This document shows positions 38,263 to 48,089 of a stretch of 64,000 nucleotides of DNA, in pieces. Under the pieces are notes generated by a model. That model did no database searches. It saw only the letters and a list, made by a program, of their open reading frames with translations, and was not told the origin of the DNA. Each line of letters starts with the position of its first letter. Within the stretch, counting starts at the first letter, position 1. The stretch is from Clostridium manihotivorum (GTDB lineage Bacteria; Bacillota; Clostridia; Clostridiales; Clostridiaceae). The position numbers were made by a program, and so were the translations under genes. The DNA is taken from assembly GCF_004015185.1 (NCBI RefSeq), contig NZ_CP025746.1, forward strand, positions 3,737,776 through 3,801,775, given 5' to 3'.

Positions 38263-39417
38263 CTATTCATACTTATTAAATACATAGTCTCTTACTTCTT
38301 TATCCATATTATTAACACTATGTAATGTTACTTCCTTATTATAATCAAAATTATTCATACATTCTTCAACTATATCCGCAATTTCTAAGTAACTAATCTT
38401 TTTATTCAAAAATAAACTTACACATGCTTCATTTGCAGCATTAAGTATACATGGCATAAGCTTACCTATTCTACCAGCTCTAAATGCAAGCTCTAAACAT
38501 TTAAAAGTTTTAAGATCTGGAGTTTCAAATGTAATTTTACTCAAAGTTTTAAAATCTAAGGTTCCTCCTATATTACTCTTTCTATCTGGGTAATTCAATG
38601 CGTATTGGATAGGAAGCTTCATATCTGGAGTTCCAAGCTGAGCAATTATAGCACCATCTTCATATTGAACCATAGAATGTATCACCGACTGAGGATGAAC
38701 TACAACTTCAATTTTGTCATAATCGCAATCAAAGAGCCAGTGAGCTTCTATTACCTCAAGTCCTTTATTCATAAGTGTAGATGAGTCAATTGTAATTTTA
38801 GGTCCCATAGACCAGTTAGGATGCTTTAAGGCATCTTCAACTGAAACCTTTTCTAAATATTCTAAATCTTTTCCTCTAAAAGGCCCTCCTGACGCTGTAA
38901 GTAGTATTTTATCTATCTTATTCATACTATTGCCTTGAAGACTTTGAAATATAGCGCTGTGCTCCGAATCAACCGGAAGTATGTTAACGTTATTTTTTCT
39001 TGCCTCCTCCATAACTAGCTCACCAGCTACCACCAAGGTTTCCTTGTTAGCTAAGGCTATAGTTTTGCCAGCCCAAATGGCATTTAAAGTAGGCTCTAGA
39101 CCTATCATACCAACTACTGAAGTCACAACAGTATCAACACTTTTGTTTGTTGCAACTTTATTTAATCCCTCTATTCCAAAGTATACCTCTATATCATACC
39201 CTTCTTTAGTACAATAATCCAAAACTTTGTTATATGCATCGTAGTCAGTCATAGCCACTACCTTCGGATTAAATTCTTTTATTATTGTTATAATACTATC
39301 TGCACTTCTATTTGCACTAACCCCAATTAGTTTGAATTCATCTTTATGAAATCTCAACACCTCTAAAGTTTGAGTTCCTATAGAACCAGTTGCCCCTAGT
39401 ATAGCTATATTTTTCAT
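38263..39417 (-). CDS. dxr: 1-deoxy-D-xylulose 5-phosphate reductoisomerase
   Basis: A 384-residue NADPH-dependent enzyme, second step of the MEP pathway. The Rossmann motif is GATGSIGTQTLEVL near 7-20; the metal and substrate motifs are PVDSEHSAIFQSL near 147-159 and HPNWSMGPKITIDSSTLMNK near 198-217. AGGAGGAATTTAC precedes the ATG, which overlaps the stop of the AI-2E-type gene by four bases. Confidence 0.97.
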   Translation of the reverse strand: MKNIAILGATGSIGTQTLEVLRFHKDEFKLIGVSANRSADSIITIIKEFNPKVVAMTDYDAYNKVLDYCTKEGYDIEVYFGIEGLNKVATNKSVDTVVTSVVGMIGLEPTLNAIWAGKTIALANKETLVVAGELVMEEARKNNVNILPVDSEHSAIFQSLQGNSMNKIDKILLTASGGPFRGKDLEYLEKVSVEDALKHPNWSMGPKITIDSSTLMNKGLEVIEAHWLFDCDYDKIEVVVHPQSVIHSMVQYEDGAIIAQLGTPDMKLPIQYALNYPDRKSNIGGTLDFKTLSKITFETPDLKTFKCLELAFRAGRIGKLMPCILNAANEACVSLFLNKKISYLEIADIVEECMNNFDYNKEVTLHSVNNMDKEVRDYVFNKYE

Positions 39418-40385
39418 GTAAATTCCTCCTGAGTTGAACTGATTATTATATTTTTAGCTAGTAATACATAAAGAGGACCAGATATTATACCTATAACACC
39501 AAATAGTTTGACACCTATATATATTGACAATAAGGCAAGTATAGGATGTATATCTAGTCTATCTCCAATAAACTTAGTTTCAAGAATTTCTCGATTTATT
39601 TGAATTAAGATATATAATATTACAAGCCCAATGGCTATAAAATATTCCTTTAATACAATATTGTATATTATTAGTGGAATAAATACAATAATAGTTCCAA
39701 CGTAAGGTAATATATCAAGTGCTCCACATATTAAAGCTAACAGAAATGGTTCTGGTACCTTAAAAAATATAAAGCCAAAAAATGTCTCTACTGTGCTAAA
39801 TAAAGCAAGCATTACTTCTATTACAGCAAGCTTTTTTAATTTGCTTATTGATTGTCCAACATTGAGCACTATATTTTTTGGCAGAAGGACATAGAAAAGT
39901 CTCCTTATCATAAATTCATCTACTAAAACAAAATAAACGCAAATATTAGCTATTACATAAGATACAATACTCTCAGAGGTATATAACGCTCCTTTTTTTA
40001 TGATGGAACCGTCTATGATACTGTTTCCAATATGCCCCCCAGGATTATTATTACTAACCGTAACTAAATTTAAAAAATCATTATAAAAGGAACGTAGCTT
40101 GTCTATATTTATAAGTACATATTTTTGAAAAACTACAATTATATTATTGCTTAAATAAAAAACAACAACAAATAAAAGTAAATTTAATACAATTATACTA
40201 AAAGCTGCAGATAATTTAAATGAATTTGTAACTTTTAAAAAAAACTTTTGTAAAGGCTTGGCCAACAAATACAGGACAACAATATAAAGAAATGGATTAA
40301 AATAATTCTTGATTACAAAAGATATGAAAACTACTACAAACAATAAAATAAGCAATTGGATTAGTTTAGAATATTCTTTTAACAT
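39414..40385 (-). CDS. AI-2E family transporter-like membrane protein
   Basis: A 323-residue multi-helix membrane protein of the AI-2E/UPF0118 family: about seven helices, with an internal soluble part around residues 110-150 and the conserved LICGALDILPYVG and IGDRLDIHPILALLSIY near the C-terminus. Members export varied small molecules or act in Na+/H+ exchange; the name does not prove AI-2 transport. It overlaps dxr by four bases but is cut off from cdsA by a terminator, so it heads the dxr operon. The placement between cdsA and dxr is unusual. Confidence 0.82.
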   Translation of the reverse strand: MLKEYSKLIQLLILLFVVVFISFVIKNYFNPFLYIVVLYLLAKPLQKFFLKVTNSFKLSAAFSIIVLNLLLFVVVFYLSNNIIVVFQKYVLINIDKLRSFYNDFLNLVTVSNNNPGGHIGNSIIDGSIIKKGALYTSESIVSYVIANICVYFVLVDEFMIRRLFYVLLPKNIVLNVGQSISKLKKLAVIEVMLALFSTVETFFGFIFFKVPEPFLLALICGALDILPYVGTIIVFIPLIIYNIVLKEYFIAIGLVILYILIQINREILETKFIGDRLDIHPILALLSIYIGVKLFGVIGIISGPLYVLLAKNIIISSTQEEFT

Positions 40386-40543
40386 TTAGCTTCCTCTTAA
40401 CATGTTTAATTTCTTTACTTAATTATATTAATGCGATTAATTTTATATTATTAAAATATTTATTAATCAGTTAAGTTTTAGAAATTTAAACTAATAAAAG
40501 ATATAAAAACACTAATTTTTCCACTTCCTTAAGAAATAAAAAA

Positions 40544-40577
40544 TAGCTTACAACACATAATCATGCATTGTAAGCTA
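40544..40577 (-). terminator. cdsA terminator
   Basis: TAGCTTACAA and TTGTAAGCTA form a perfect 10-bp stem followed by TTTTTTATTTC on the minus strand. Confidence 0.88.
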
Positions 40578-40608
40578 TAATAAAATGACCTTTGCTAAAT
40601 ATTAAGTT

Positions 40609-41403
40609 TTACATTGAAAGTACAATATGAAGATATAAATATATTATGGTTGATGCAAATAATATACTATCAAATCTATCAAGTACTCCTCCATGTCCTG
40701 GTATAAGATTGCTATAATCTTTTATTCCTACATATCTTTTTATTGATGATGCTACCAAATCACCAAACTGACAGAAAACTCCGCATAGTATTCCTATTAT
40801 TATATAATGATATAAAGGAATTGTATGTACATATGGGTTAATAGCAAAACCATAAACCGTTAAAGCTAAAGTACTTCCTAATAACCCTCCTATGGACCCT
40901 GCCACTGTCTTCTTAGGACTAACCTTTGGACAAAGTTTTCTTTTCCCTAAATACTTACCTGTATAATAGGCTACGGTATCGCAAAGCCAAGAAGCTAAAA
41001 AGATTAACCAAACCAAAAACTTTCCATTAGGCATCAAATTAATAAGATATATAAAGCTAAAGAACACGCCTACATACATGAAGCCTAAAATAGTAAGCGC
41101 CACATCTATAAATGTATATTTTGTATTTATAACCGGAATACATAGCAACACTAATAAAGCTACTATTAAAAGATACATCAGCTTTTCAATATCGTTATTA
41201 AGGAAATAATAGCATATCAAAAGCACATAGCCTACTGGCCATATTGGATTAAAATCCTTAGCTTTCATGGTCTTATAGAATTCATACATTCCCACAGCGG
41301 AAAGTAGAATAGTAAAGTATTTTAAATATACTCCACCTAAGAATATAAATATTAATATCGGAGCAATTATTACCGCACCCAGATATCTATTATTAGATTT
41401 CAT
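40609..41403 (-). CDS. cdsA: phosphatidate cytidylyltransferase
   Basis: A 264-residue integral membrane enzyme making CDP-diacylglycerol from phosphatidate and CTP. The CDS signature is complete near the C-terminus: SSIKRYVGIKDYSNLIPGHG, then GVLDRFDS. Seven or eight membrane helices fill the rest. GAGGTGATATT precedes the ATG. It follows uppS by 13 bases. Its product feeds PgsA, also in this window. Confidence 0.95.
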   Translation of the reverse strand: MKSNNRYLGAVIIAPILIFIFLGGVYLKYFTILLSAVGMYEFYKTMKAKDFNPIWPVGYVLLICYYFLNNDIEKLMYLLIVALLVLLCIPVINTKYTFIDVALTILGFMYVGVFFSFIYLINLMPNGKFLVWLIFLASWLCDTVAYYTGKYLGKRKLCPKVSPKKTVAGSIGGLLGSTLALTVYGFAINPYVHTIPLYHYIIIGILCGVFCQFGDLVASSIKRYVGIKDYSNLIPGHGGVLDRFDSILFASTIIYLYLHIVLSM

Positions 41404-41416
41404 AATATCACCTCAG

Positions 41417-42178
41417 TTATTTTATGCCGCCATACCTTCTGTCTCTATTTTGATAATCATAAATAGCCTTATGAAGATCTGACTCTGAAAAATCAGGCCA
41501 ATTTATATTTGAATACCAAAACTCAGAATAAGCACACTGCCATAATAAGAAGTTGCTTAATCTTTGCTCTCCACTTGGTCTAATTATTAAATCTGGATCT
41601 GGCATATCTTTAGTGTACATATATGACGAAACAATATTTTCATTAATATCTTCTATTCCAATACGTCCATCTTGAATATCTTGTGCTATTTTTTTTACTC
41701 CATCTATTATTTCTGATCTGCCACCATAGTTCAGCGCTAAATTAAGAACTATTCCAGTATTATTTTTAGTTTTCTCGTATGCGCTTATAAGTTCTCTACT
41801 GCATTTATCAGGAAGCTTTGATATATCTCCTATGTGATTTATAACCACATTACTTTTATTTAATTCATCAAATTCCTTCTTTAAGTATTCAACTAAAAGA
41901 TCCATCAATGCACTAACTTCATCCTTAGGTCTTTTCCAATTTTCAGTGGAAAAGGCATATAGCGTTAAGTACTTAACACCTAATTTATCACATTCTTTAA
42001 TTACTCTTCTTATGGTTTCAACACCAGCTTTATGACCAACTGTTCTAGGAAGATTTCTCTGTTTAGCCCATCTACCGTTACCATCCATTATTATTGCAAT
42101 GTGTTTTGGAATATTATCATGGTCTATACTGATATTATCATCAATATCTTTTCTTCTTTTTCTAAAGAGCTCAAACAT
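41417..42178 (-). CDS. uppS: isoprenyl transferase (undecaprenyl diphosphate synthase)
   Basis: A 253-residue cis-prenyltransferase making the lipid carrier for cell-wall synthesis. HIAIIMDGNGRWAKQRNLPR near 26-45 holds the catalytic Asp; TLYAFSTENWKRP near 72-84 and DLIIRPSGEQRLSNFLLWQ near 196-214 are conserved. AGGAGTGTAGATAGT precedes the ATG. It uses isoprenoid units made by Dxr and IspG nearby. Confidence 0.96.
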   Translation of the reverse strand: MFELFRKRRKDIDDNISIDHDNIPKHIAIIMDGNGRWAKQRNLPRTVGHKAGVETIRRVIKECDKLGVKYLTLYAFSTENWKRPKDEVSALMDLLVEYLKKEFDELNKSNVVINHIGDISKLPDKCSRELISAYEKTKNNTGIVLNLALNYGGRSEIIDGVKKIAQDIQDGRIGIEDINENIVSSYMYTKDMPDPDLIIRPSGEQRLSNFLLWQCAYSEFWYSNINWPDFSESDLHKAIYDYQNRDRRYGGIK

Positions 42179-42236
42179 ACTATCTACACTCCTATAAAAG
42201 GTTTATAAAATTAAGTTATCCTGTTTCCTAAAGAAT

Positions 42237-42262
42237 AAAAAACCTGCTAAAGAAGCAGGTTT
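42237..42262 (-). terminator. frr terminator
   Basis: AAACCTGCT and AGCAGGTTT form a 9-bp stem followed by TTTTTATTC on the minus strand; it overlaps the frr stop. Confidence 0.85.
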
Positions 42263-42818
42263 AAACTGTCATAATTTCTTTTTCCTTATCTGCTACCATT
42301 TTATCTATTTCTTTTACATAGCTATCAGTAACCTTTTGTATATCATCCTCAGCCTTCTTGATTTGATCTTCTGACACATCTCCATCTTTCTTAAGGGCTT
42401 TAATTTTATCATTTGAATCTCTTCTAATTGATCTTAAAGCAACTTTAGCCTCTTCTCCAGCTTTTTTTACATTCTTAACTAAATTCTTTCTAGTTTCTTC
42501 AGTAAGTTCTGGAACTAAAAGCCTTATTATAGTACCATCATTTGTAGGATTAATTCCTAAATCTGATTTTAATATAGCCTTCTCTATTTCTTTTAGAAGT
42601 GGTTTTTCCCAAGGAGTAATAACAAGCATTCTTGGTTCTGGTGCAGAAATATTAGCAACTTGATTTAGAGGACACATGCTTCCATAGTAATCAACTTGAA
42701 TTCTATCAAGCATAGTAGGGTTAGCTCTTCCTGCTTTCATAGTCTTAAGCTCTGAATCTAAAACAACAATAGTTTTTTTCATCTTATCTTCAGAAGCCTT
42801 TATAATATCCTTAATCAT
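42261..42818 (-). CDS. frr: ribosome recycling factor
   Basis: A 185-residue factor that splits post-termination ribosomes with EF-G. The family blocks [20 protein letters not shown] and the C-terminal [20 protein letters not shown] are clear. Two adjacent ATG codons exist; I chose the second because AAGGAGG is then six bases away. It follows pyrH by 11 bases. Confidence 0.96.
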   Translation of the reverse strand: MIKDIIKASEDKMKKTIVVLDSELKTMKAGRANPTMLDRIQVDYYGSMCPLNQVANISAPEPRMLVITPWEKPLLKEIEKAILKSDLGINPTNDGTIIRLLVPELTEETRKNLVKNVKKAGEEAKVALRSIRRDSNDKIKALKKDGDVSEDQIKKAEDDIQKVTDSYVKEIDKMVADKEKEIMTV

Positions 42819-42829
42819 CATAAACCTCC

Positions 42830-43576
<747 letters not shown>

Positions 43577-43581
43577 TTAAA

Positions 43582-43608
43582 AAAAGAGAACACGGTGTGT
43601 TCTCTTTT
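43582..43608 (-). terminator. tsf terminator
   Basis: AAAAGAGAACAC and GTGTTCTCTTTT form a perfect 12-bp stem with a T7 tail on the minus strand. Confidence 0.9.
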
Positions 43609-43614
43609 GTATTT

Positions 43615-44529
43615 CTATTTCCCTTGAACTTGCTTTGCAACTTCTTCTGCAAAGTTTTCTTCTTTCTTATCTATACCTTCTCCTCTTTCATATCTAACGA
43701 AAGTATTGATATTGATTGGAGAACCAACTTCTTTAGACTTCTCTTGTAAGTATTTAGTTATAGTCTTATCGCCATCTTTAACCCATGGTTGTTCAACTAA
43801 ACATACTTCTTTATAGTATTTTTGAATTCTTCCTTCAACCATCTTGTCAACGATCTTTTCAGGCTTTCCTTCATTTAAAGCTTGAACTCTGTATATTTCT
43901 CTTTCTTTTTCTACAGATTCAGTATCAACTTTAGATTTATCTAAGAATAAAGGATTTGCAGCAGCAACTTGCATACAAAGTTCCTTAGCTACTTCTTCTA
44001 AAACTGGGCTAGCAGTTTCACAACCTAATTCTACAACAACACCAATTCTACCACCACCATGGATGTAGCTTTGAGTTATTCCGTTTTCAACTGAGAACTT
44101 TTGGAATCTTCTTACTGACATATTTTCGCCTAATTTAGCAATTAATGCAGTTAAGAATTCTTGTACAGTTTGCTCTTCGTTAAACTTTTGAGCAACAAAT
44201 TCTTCAACAGTTGCTACTGTTGTAGTAGAAGCCATTTCAGCTAACTTAGCAGCAAAGCCTACGAATTCTTCATTAGCAGCAACGAAGTCTGTTTCACAGT
44301 TAACTTCAACTATACCAGCACTCTTCTTGTCTTCTGATATAAAAGTTTTAACTATTCCTTCAGCAGCAACTCTACCAGCTTTTTTAGCAGCAGCAGCTAA
44401 TCCCTTTTCTCTTAATACTTCTACAGCCTTTTCCATATCGCCGTTTGTTTCTGTAAGAGCTTTCTTACAGTCCATCATACCAGCGCCAGTTCTTTCTCTT
44501 AATTCTTTAACAGCTTGAGCAGTTATCAT
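43615..44529 (-). CDS. tsf: elongation factor Ts
   Basis: A 304-residue nucleotide exchange factor for EF-Tu. [20 protein letters not shown] near 9-28 is the N-terminal UBA-like signature, followed by [12 protein letters not shown] near 78-89 that contacts EF-Tu. AGGGAGGAATTAGC precedes the ATG. It follows rpsB, separated by a weak hairpin. Confidence 0.97.
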   Translation of the reverse strand: MITAQAVKELRERTGAGMMDCKKALTETNGDMEKAVEVLREKGLAAAAKKAGRVAAEGIVKTFISEDKKSAGIVEVNCETDFVAANEEFVGFAAKLAEMASTTTVATVEEFVAQKFNEEQTVQEFLTALIAKLGENMSVRRFQKFSVENGITQSYIHGGGRIGVVVELGCETASPVLEEVAKELCMQVAAANPLFLDKSKVDTESVEKEREIYRVQALNEGKPEKIVDKMVEGRIQKYYKEVCLVEQPWVKDGDKTITKYLQEKSKEVGSPININTFVRYERGEGIDKKEENFAEEVAKQVQGK

Positions 44530-44560
44530 GCTAATTCCTCCCTAAAATGTTAATGTAAAA

Positions 44561-44587
44561 GGTAAATGAAGTTTATCTTCATCTACC
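44561..44587 (-). terminator. hairpin between rpsB and tsf
   Basis: On the minus strand GGTAGATGAAG pairs with CTTCATTTACC (11 bp, one G-U), followed by TTTTACATT. It may act as an attenuator that sets the rpsB:tsf ratio. Confidence 0.6.
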
Positions 44588-44597
44588 TAGTATATAA

Positions 44598-45299
44598 TTA
44601 TTCAGCTAATTGTTCGCCTTGTCTTCCTTCAATAATAGCATCAGCCATTTTTGCAGTTATAAGTTTTACAGCTCTTATAGCATCATCATTTCCAGGTATA
44701 ACATAATCAACTTCATCTGGATCACAGTTAGTATCAACTATTGCTACTACTGGTATACCAAGAATCTTTGCTTCTGATATAGCATTTTTTTCTTTTCTTG
44801 GATCAACAACGAATAATGCACCTATGTTAGTAGCATCTAAGTTTCTGATACCGCCAAGATTCTTTTCTAGTTTTTCCATTTCATTCTTTAAGTTTGTAAC
44901 TTCTTTCTTAGGTAAAACGTCGAAAGTTCCGTCTTCTTCCATCTTTTCGATTTCTGCTAATCTATTTATTCTTGTCTTTATAGTGTTAAAGTTAGTTAGC
45001 ATACCACCAAGCCATCTATTATTAACGAAGTGCATGTTTGATCTAACGCCTTCTTCTTGAATAGCTTCTTGTGCTTGTTTCTTAGTACCAACAAATAATA
45101 TATCTTTTCCTTCTGTTGCTACTTCTTTAATGAAGTCATAAGCTTCTTCAACTTTCTTAACTGTCTTTTGAAGATCTATTATATATATTCCGTTTCTTTC
45201 TGTGAATATATAAGGAGCCATCTTAGGGTTCCATCTTCTTGTTTGATGTCCGAAATGAACACCAGCTTCTAATAATTGTTTCATTGAAATAACTGACAT
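44598..45299 (-). CDS. rpsB: 30S ribosomal protein S2
   Basis: A 233-residue ribosomal protein. [20 protein letters not shown] near 9-28, [13 protein letters not shown] near 93-105 and [20 protein letters not shown] near 187-206 match S2. TTAGGAGGGACTTTT precedes the ATG. It starts the rpsB-tsf unit after its own promoter. Confidence 0.97.
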   Translation of the reverse strand: MSVISMKQLLEAGVHFGHQTRRWNPKMAPYIFTERNGIYIIDLQKTVKKVEEAYDFIKEVATEGKDILFVGTKKQAQEAIQEEGVRSNMHFVNNRWLGGMLTNFNTIKTRINRLAEIEKMEEDGTFDVLPKKEVTNLKNEMEKLEKNLGGIRNLDATNIGALFVVDPRKEKNAISEAKILGIPVVAIVDTNCDPDEVDYVIPGNDDAIRAVKLITAKMADAIIEGRQGEQLAE

Positions 45300-45411
45300 A
45301 AAAGTCCCTCCTAAATTTGGTTGTATCCTCCACTATCATCATATTTTCAGAGCTTCCCATTAGGGCACCACTCTTACAATTAGATAATGTGTGTATTTTC
45401 TTACCTTTGAT

Positions 45412-45440
45412 AGTATATCATAAGGTTTAATGTCAAGCAA
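45412..45440 (-). promoter_or_regulatory. rpsB promoter
   Basis: TATACT (45412-45417) lies 17 bases from TTGCTT (45435-45440) on the minus strand; an overlapping TTGACA is only 13 bases away. The leader to rpsB would be about 105 bases. The rest of the spacer to the insertion sequence shows a degenerate copy of the TCGCT hairpin family near 45473-45530 and no gene. Confidence 0.6.
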
Positions 45441-45683
45441 TATAAATTTGTAAATTTATTAATTAATGTGGAAAAAAAGTCACTAAAACGACAGGTTCTT
45501 CAGTAACTTTGCTGTGTATCTGTCTTTTCTGGACATATGTGAAAAAATTCTGGCTGACGACAAAATCTTATCATTTACTGTTTACCCTAATCAGCTACTC
45601 TAAAATTTTCATATCGCTAGGTTTATATATATAGAGAACCAACTTCAACTATTAATTTATATATATATATTGCAAATTGGTTT

Positions 45684-46746
45684 CTACAATCTAACACATA
45701 GCCTGTCTATTGTTTGAGTAGGAACCTTATTTATGTTACTTATAAACTTTTGAATTGCAGTTCTAACTTGTGGCAGAGATTTATAAAAGACATTGTTAAT
45801 AACAGATGCCTTTAGCCATCCCCATAACCCCTCTATAAGATTCATTTCTGGACTATACGGTGGTAAAAACATCAATTCAAGCCTATCTTTAACTCTATTA
45901 AGAAATGGCTGAATCAGCTTTGCATGATGAATCTTAGCATTGTCTAATACCACAACAATTTTTCCTTTTGGATACTGCTTAAGTACGTTTTCTAAAAGTC
46001 ATTAAATATCTTAGCGTCATATCTTTCATGTTCCTCGCAATATACGTTACCAGTCTCGTAATCCAATATTCCCATAAGTTTAACACCTGCATTTTTACCG
46101 AACGTAGGAATTTTCCTTTGTTGTCCTCTTATAAACCAGCTCTTTTGAATTGCTTGATAATCTCTAATCATTGATTCATCTTCAAATAAGATGGTATCAA
46201 CTAAGCCATTGAGGCATTTTTTTTTAAAGCTTTAAAGTCACTTTTAAAAATTTCTTGCTTTTCTTTATCAGCTTTCGCTAAGACGTAAGTAGGTCTAGTA
46301 TAACTTAAATTTAATCTATGAAGTACATATGCTATTCCTCTATGTGACATATTTATATTAAATTCTTTAATAACCCATTGCCTCACTAATTCAATAGTCC
46401 AATTCATTTTAGATTCGAAGCCTACATCTTCTGGAGTTTTTGTAGTTATAGTTTCTACAATGAGCTTCTCTTGAAGTGAATTGATTTTCTTTTGCGCTCC
46501 GCCGCCGTGGCCAATATTTAATCCATCTATTCCTTTTGATTTATAATTTTTTATATATGTAGAAACAGTATGTTCTTCTAGATTCTCCATTTCAGCTATT
46601 TTTCTATTTGTAAATCCATCAAAATGCTTAAGTAAAACAGAATATCTTTTATATAACCTTGTGTTTTTAGTCTTTTTTAAAGCTGATTTTAACTCGTTTA
46701 TATCATCTTCATGCCCAGCAATCTTATTAAGAATCAAAATATCCAT
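45684..46746 (-). mobile_element. IS630-family insertion sequence (ends not resolved)
   Basis: About 1.06 kb of transposase coding sequence between codY and rpsB. The DDE residues are visible: LFEDES in the middle, VLDNAKIHH, then SPEMNLIEGLWGWLK. I could not find convincing terminal inverted repeats or the TA target duplication; a shared GGACATAT near 45525 and 46872 is only suggestive. It separates codY from rpsB, genes that are otherwise near each other. Confidence 0.85.
45684..46746 (-). pseudogene. IS630 transposase with two frame breaks
   Basis: The N-terminal part (181 residues; helix-turn-helix with DGFTNRKIAEMENLEEHTVS) runs to a nine-A run (46217-46225 as T on the plus strand). A -1 shift there leads into a frame with TILFEDESMIRDYQ, so this break may be programmed. 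That frame stops near 45995 at GACTTTTAG, where one extra T would restore LLENVLKQYPKGKIVVVLDN and the C-terminal 89 residues. The second break looks like a real one-base deletion, so the copy is probably inactive. Confidence 0.85.
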
Positions 46747-46960
46747 ATTTAAAACCTCGCTATAATTTTTATTTTATATTCTAGTTTGGATATTTTAGTT
46801 ATCTTATATTAATGGATGTTCTTACCTAAATATCATATCGAAATTTTCATCTTGCAACATATATATGTCCGATAATTCCCAGAAGCCGGTATTACCGAAC
46901 ATTTTAAGTTTCCGTAAAGGATACTATAGATAACAAAAAATCACACTATATGCAGTAAAA

Positions 46961-46982
46961 AAAGGAGGACATTTCCTCCTTT
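46961..46982 (-). terminator. codY terminator
   Basis: AAAGGAGGA and TCCTCCTTT form a 9-bp stem followed by TTTTTTTACTG on the minus strand. Confidence 0.9.
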
Positions 46983-46992
46983 AAATTATTGA

Positions 46993-47769
46993 CTATTTTA
47001 TTTTCTTTAATTCATCAAGTAACTTCTCATTCAAGATTCTTATATGAGTTCCCTTCATACCTAATGAACGAGATTCAATAACTCCCGCGCTTTCAAACTT
47101 TCTTAATGCATTTACTATAACAGATCTTGTTATACCAACCTTGTCCGCAATTTTTGAAGCAACCAATAAGCCTTCACTGCCATCTAGTTCATCAAAAATG
47201 TGTTCTACAGCCTCTAGCTCTGAATAAGAAAGTGTTCCAATAGCCAATTGAACAACAGCTTTTTTTCTAGCCTCATCTTCTATCTCATCTTGCTTAGATC
47301 TTAGAATTTCTAAACCAACTATAGTTGCACTATACTCAATAAGTACTAGATCATCATCAGTAAAAGGTTCTTTAAATCTTGCAAGAAGTAATGTTCCTAG
47401 TCTTTCTCTATTTCCTACTATAGGTACTATGGTGGAAAGCTTGTCCGACATCATGCATTCACCTTCACCATCAAAAACACATTGTCCTTTGTTTGGAAGG
47501 TTCGCTAATGTATCTCCAATATTCAACAGCTTATTATTATATTCTTCTGGGAATCTTTTATCATCTAATATCTTTTTCTTCATTATGTCACATTCAAAAC
47601 TGTCTGAAAAAGTATATCCTAGTATTTTTCCCTTTCTACTAGCTATGTACACGTTGCATGCTAAAACTTCACTTAGCAATTTACAAATATCTTCAAAGGC
47701 TACAGGATCTGTACCAGATTTTTGTAATATTTTATTTAACATTCTTGTTTTGTTAAGTAGAGTTGACAT
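46993..47769 (-). CDS. codY: global regulator CodY
   Basis: A 258-residue GTP- and branched-chain-amino-acid-sensing repressor. An N-terminal GAF domain (about 1-155) binds isoleucine/valine; the C-terminal winged helix contains [20 protein letters not shown], the family signature, near 203-222. AGGAGGAATTTA places the start at 47769. CodY links nutrient state to metabolism, sporulation and virulence traits. It follows topA, with a 320-base upstream region carrying a long inverted repeat and short tandem repeats. Confidence 0.97.
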   Translation of the reverse strand: MSTLLNKTRMLNKILQKSGTDPVAFEDICKLLSEVLACNVYIASRKGKILGYTFSDSFECDIMKKKILDDKRFPEEYNNKLLNIGDTLANLPNKGQCVFDGEGECMMSDKLSTIVPIVGNRERLGTLLLARFKEPFTDDDLVLIEYSATIVGLEILRSKQDEIEDEARKKAVVQLAIGTLSYSELEAVEHIFDELDGSEGLLVASKIADKVGITRSVIVNALRKFESAGVIESRSLGMKGTHIRILNEKLLDELKKIK

Positions 47770-47821
47770 TAAATTCCTCCTCATAATACCGCTGTTTATA
47801 TTACAGGGTCTATCCTTTAAA

Positions 47822-47918
47822 ATGAGCCACTTTGATTATTAAAATGTAATATTTTTTTAATTATCTAAAAAACTAATTTAAAAGAAATACTAATTTCTCT
47901 ATGTTGGAAGTGGCTCAT
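47822..47918 (-). promoter_or_regulatory. 97-base inverted-repeat element upstream of codY
   Basis: ATGAGCCACTT (47822-47832) and AAGTGGCTCAT (47908-47918) are perfect 11-bp complements enclosing an AT-rich interior with a small GAAAT/ATTTC hairpin. It lies 53 bases before the codY start and could be a leader structure or an operator. Confidence 0.5.
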
Positions 47919-47998
47919 CTTACTCACACACAATAGCAATCTACTAAGCATTACTATAATTAAATTAAAACCCCGAAAACATTTTTTTGAATTTTTTG

Positions 47999-48025
47999 AA
48001 TTGTTCAAATTGTTTAAATTGTTCA
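47999..48025. repeat. three 9-bp tandem repeats upstream of codY
   Basis: AATTGTTCA, AATTGTTTA, AATTGTTCA in direct succession, preceded by TTTTTTTGAATTTTTTG. The AATTNTTCAAATT pattern faintly resembles the CodY box (AATTTTCNGAAAATT), so autoregulation is possible but unproven. Confidence 0.6.
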
Positions 48026-48089
48026 AGTCTATCTTAACATACTAAAACACTTATTTCAACAGTCTTTTCAGCCAATTCGACATATAATT

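Noticed and set aside
45520..46885. Terminal inverted repeats of the IS630 element (GGACATAT near both ends)
   Set aside because: Only eight bases match, without a clear TA duplication; not enough to set the ends.
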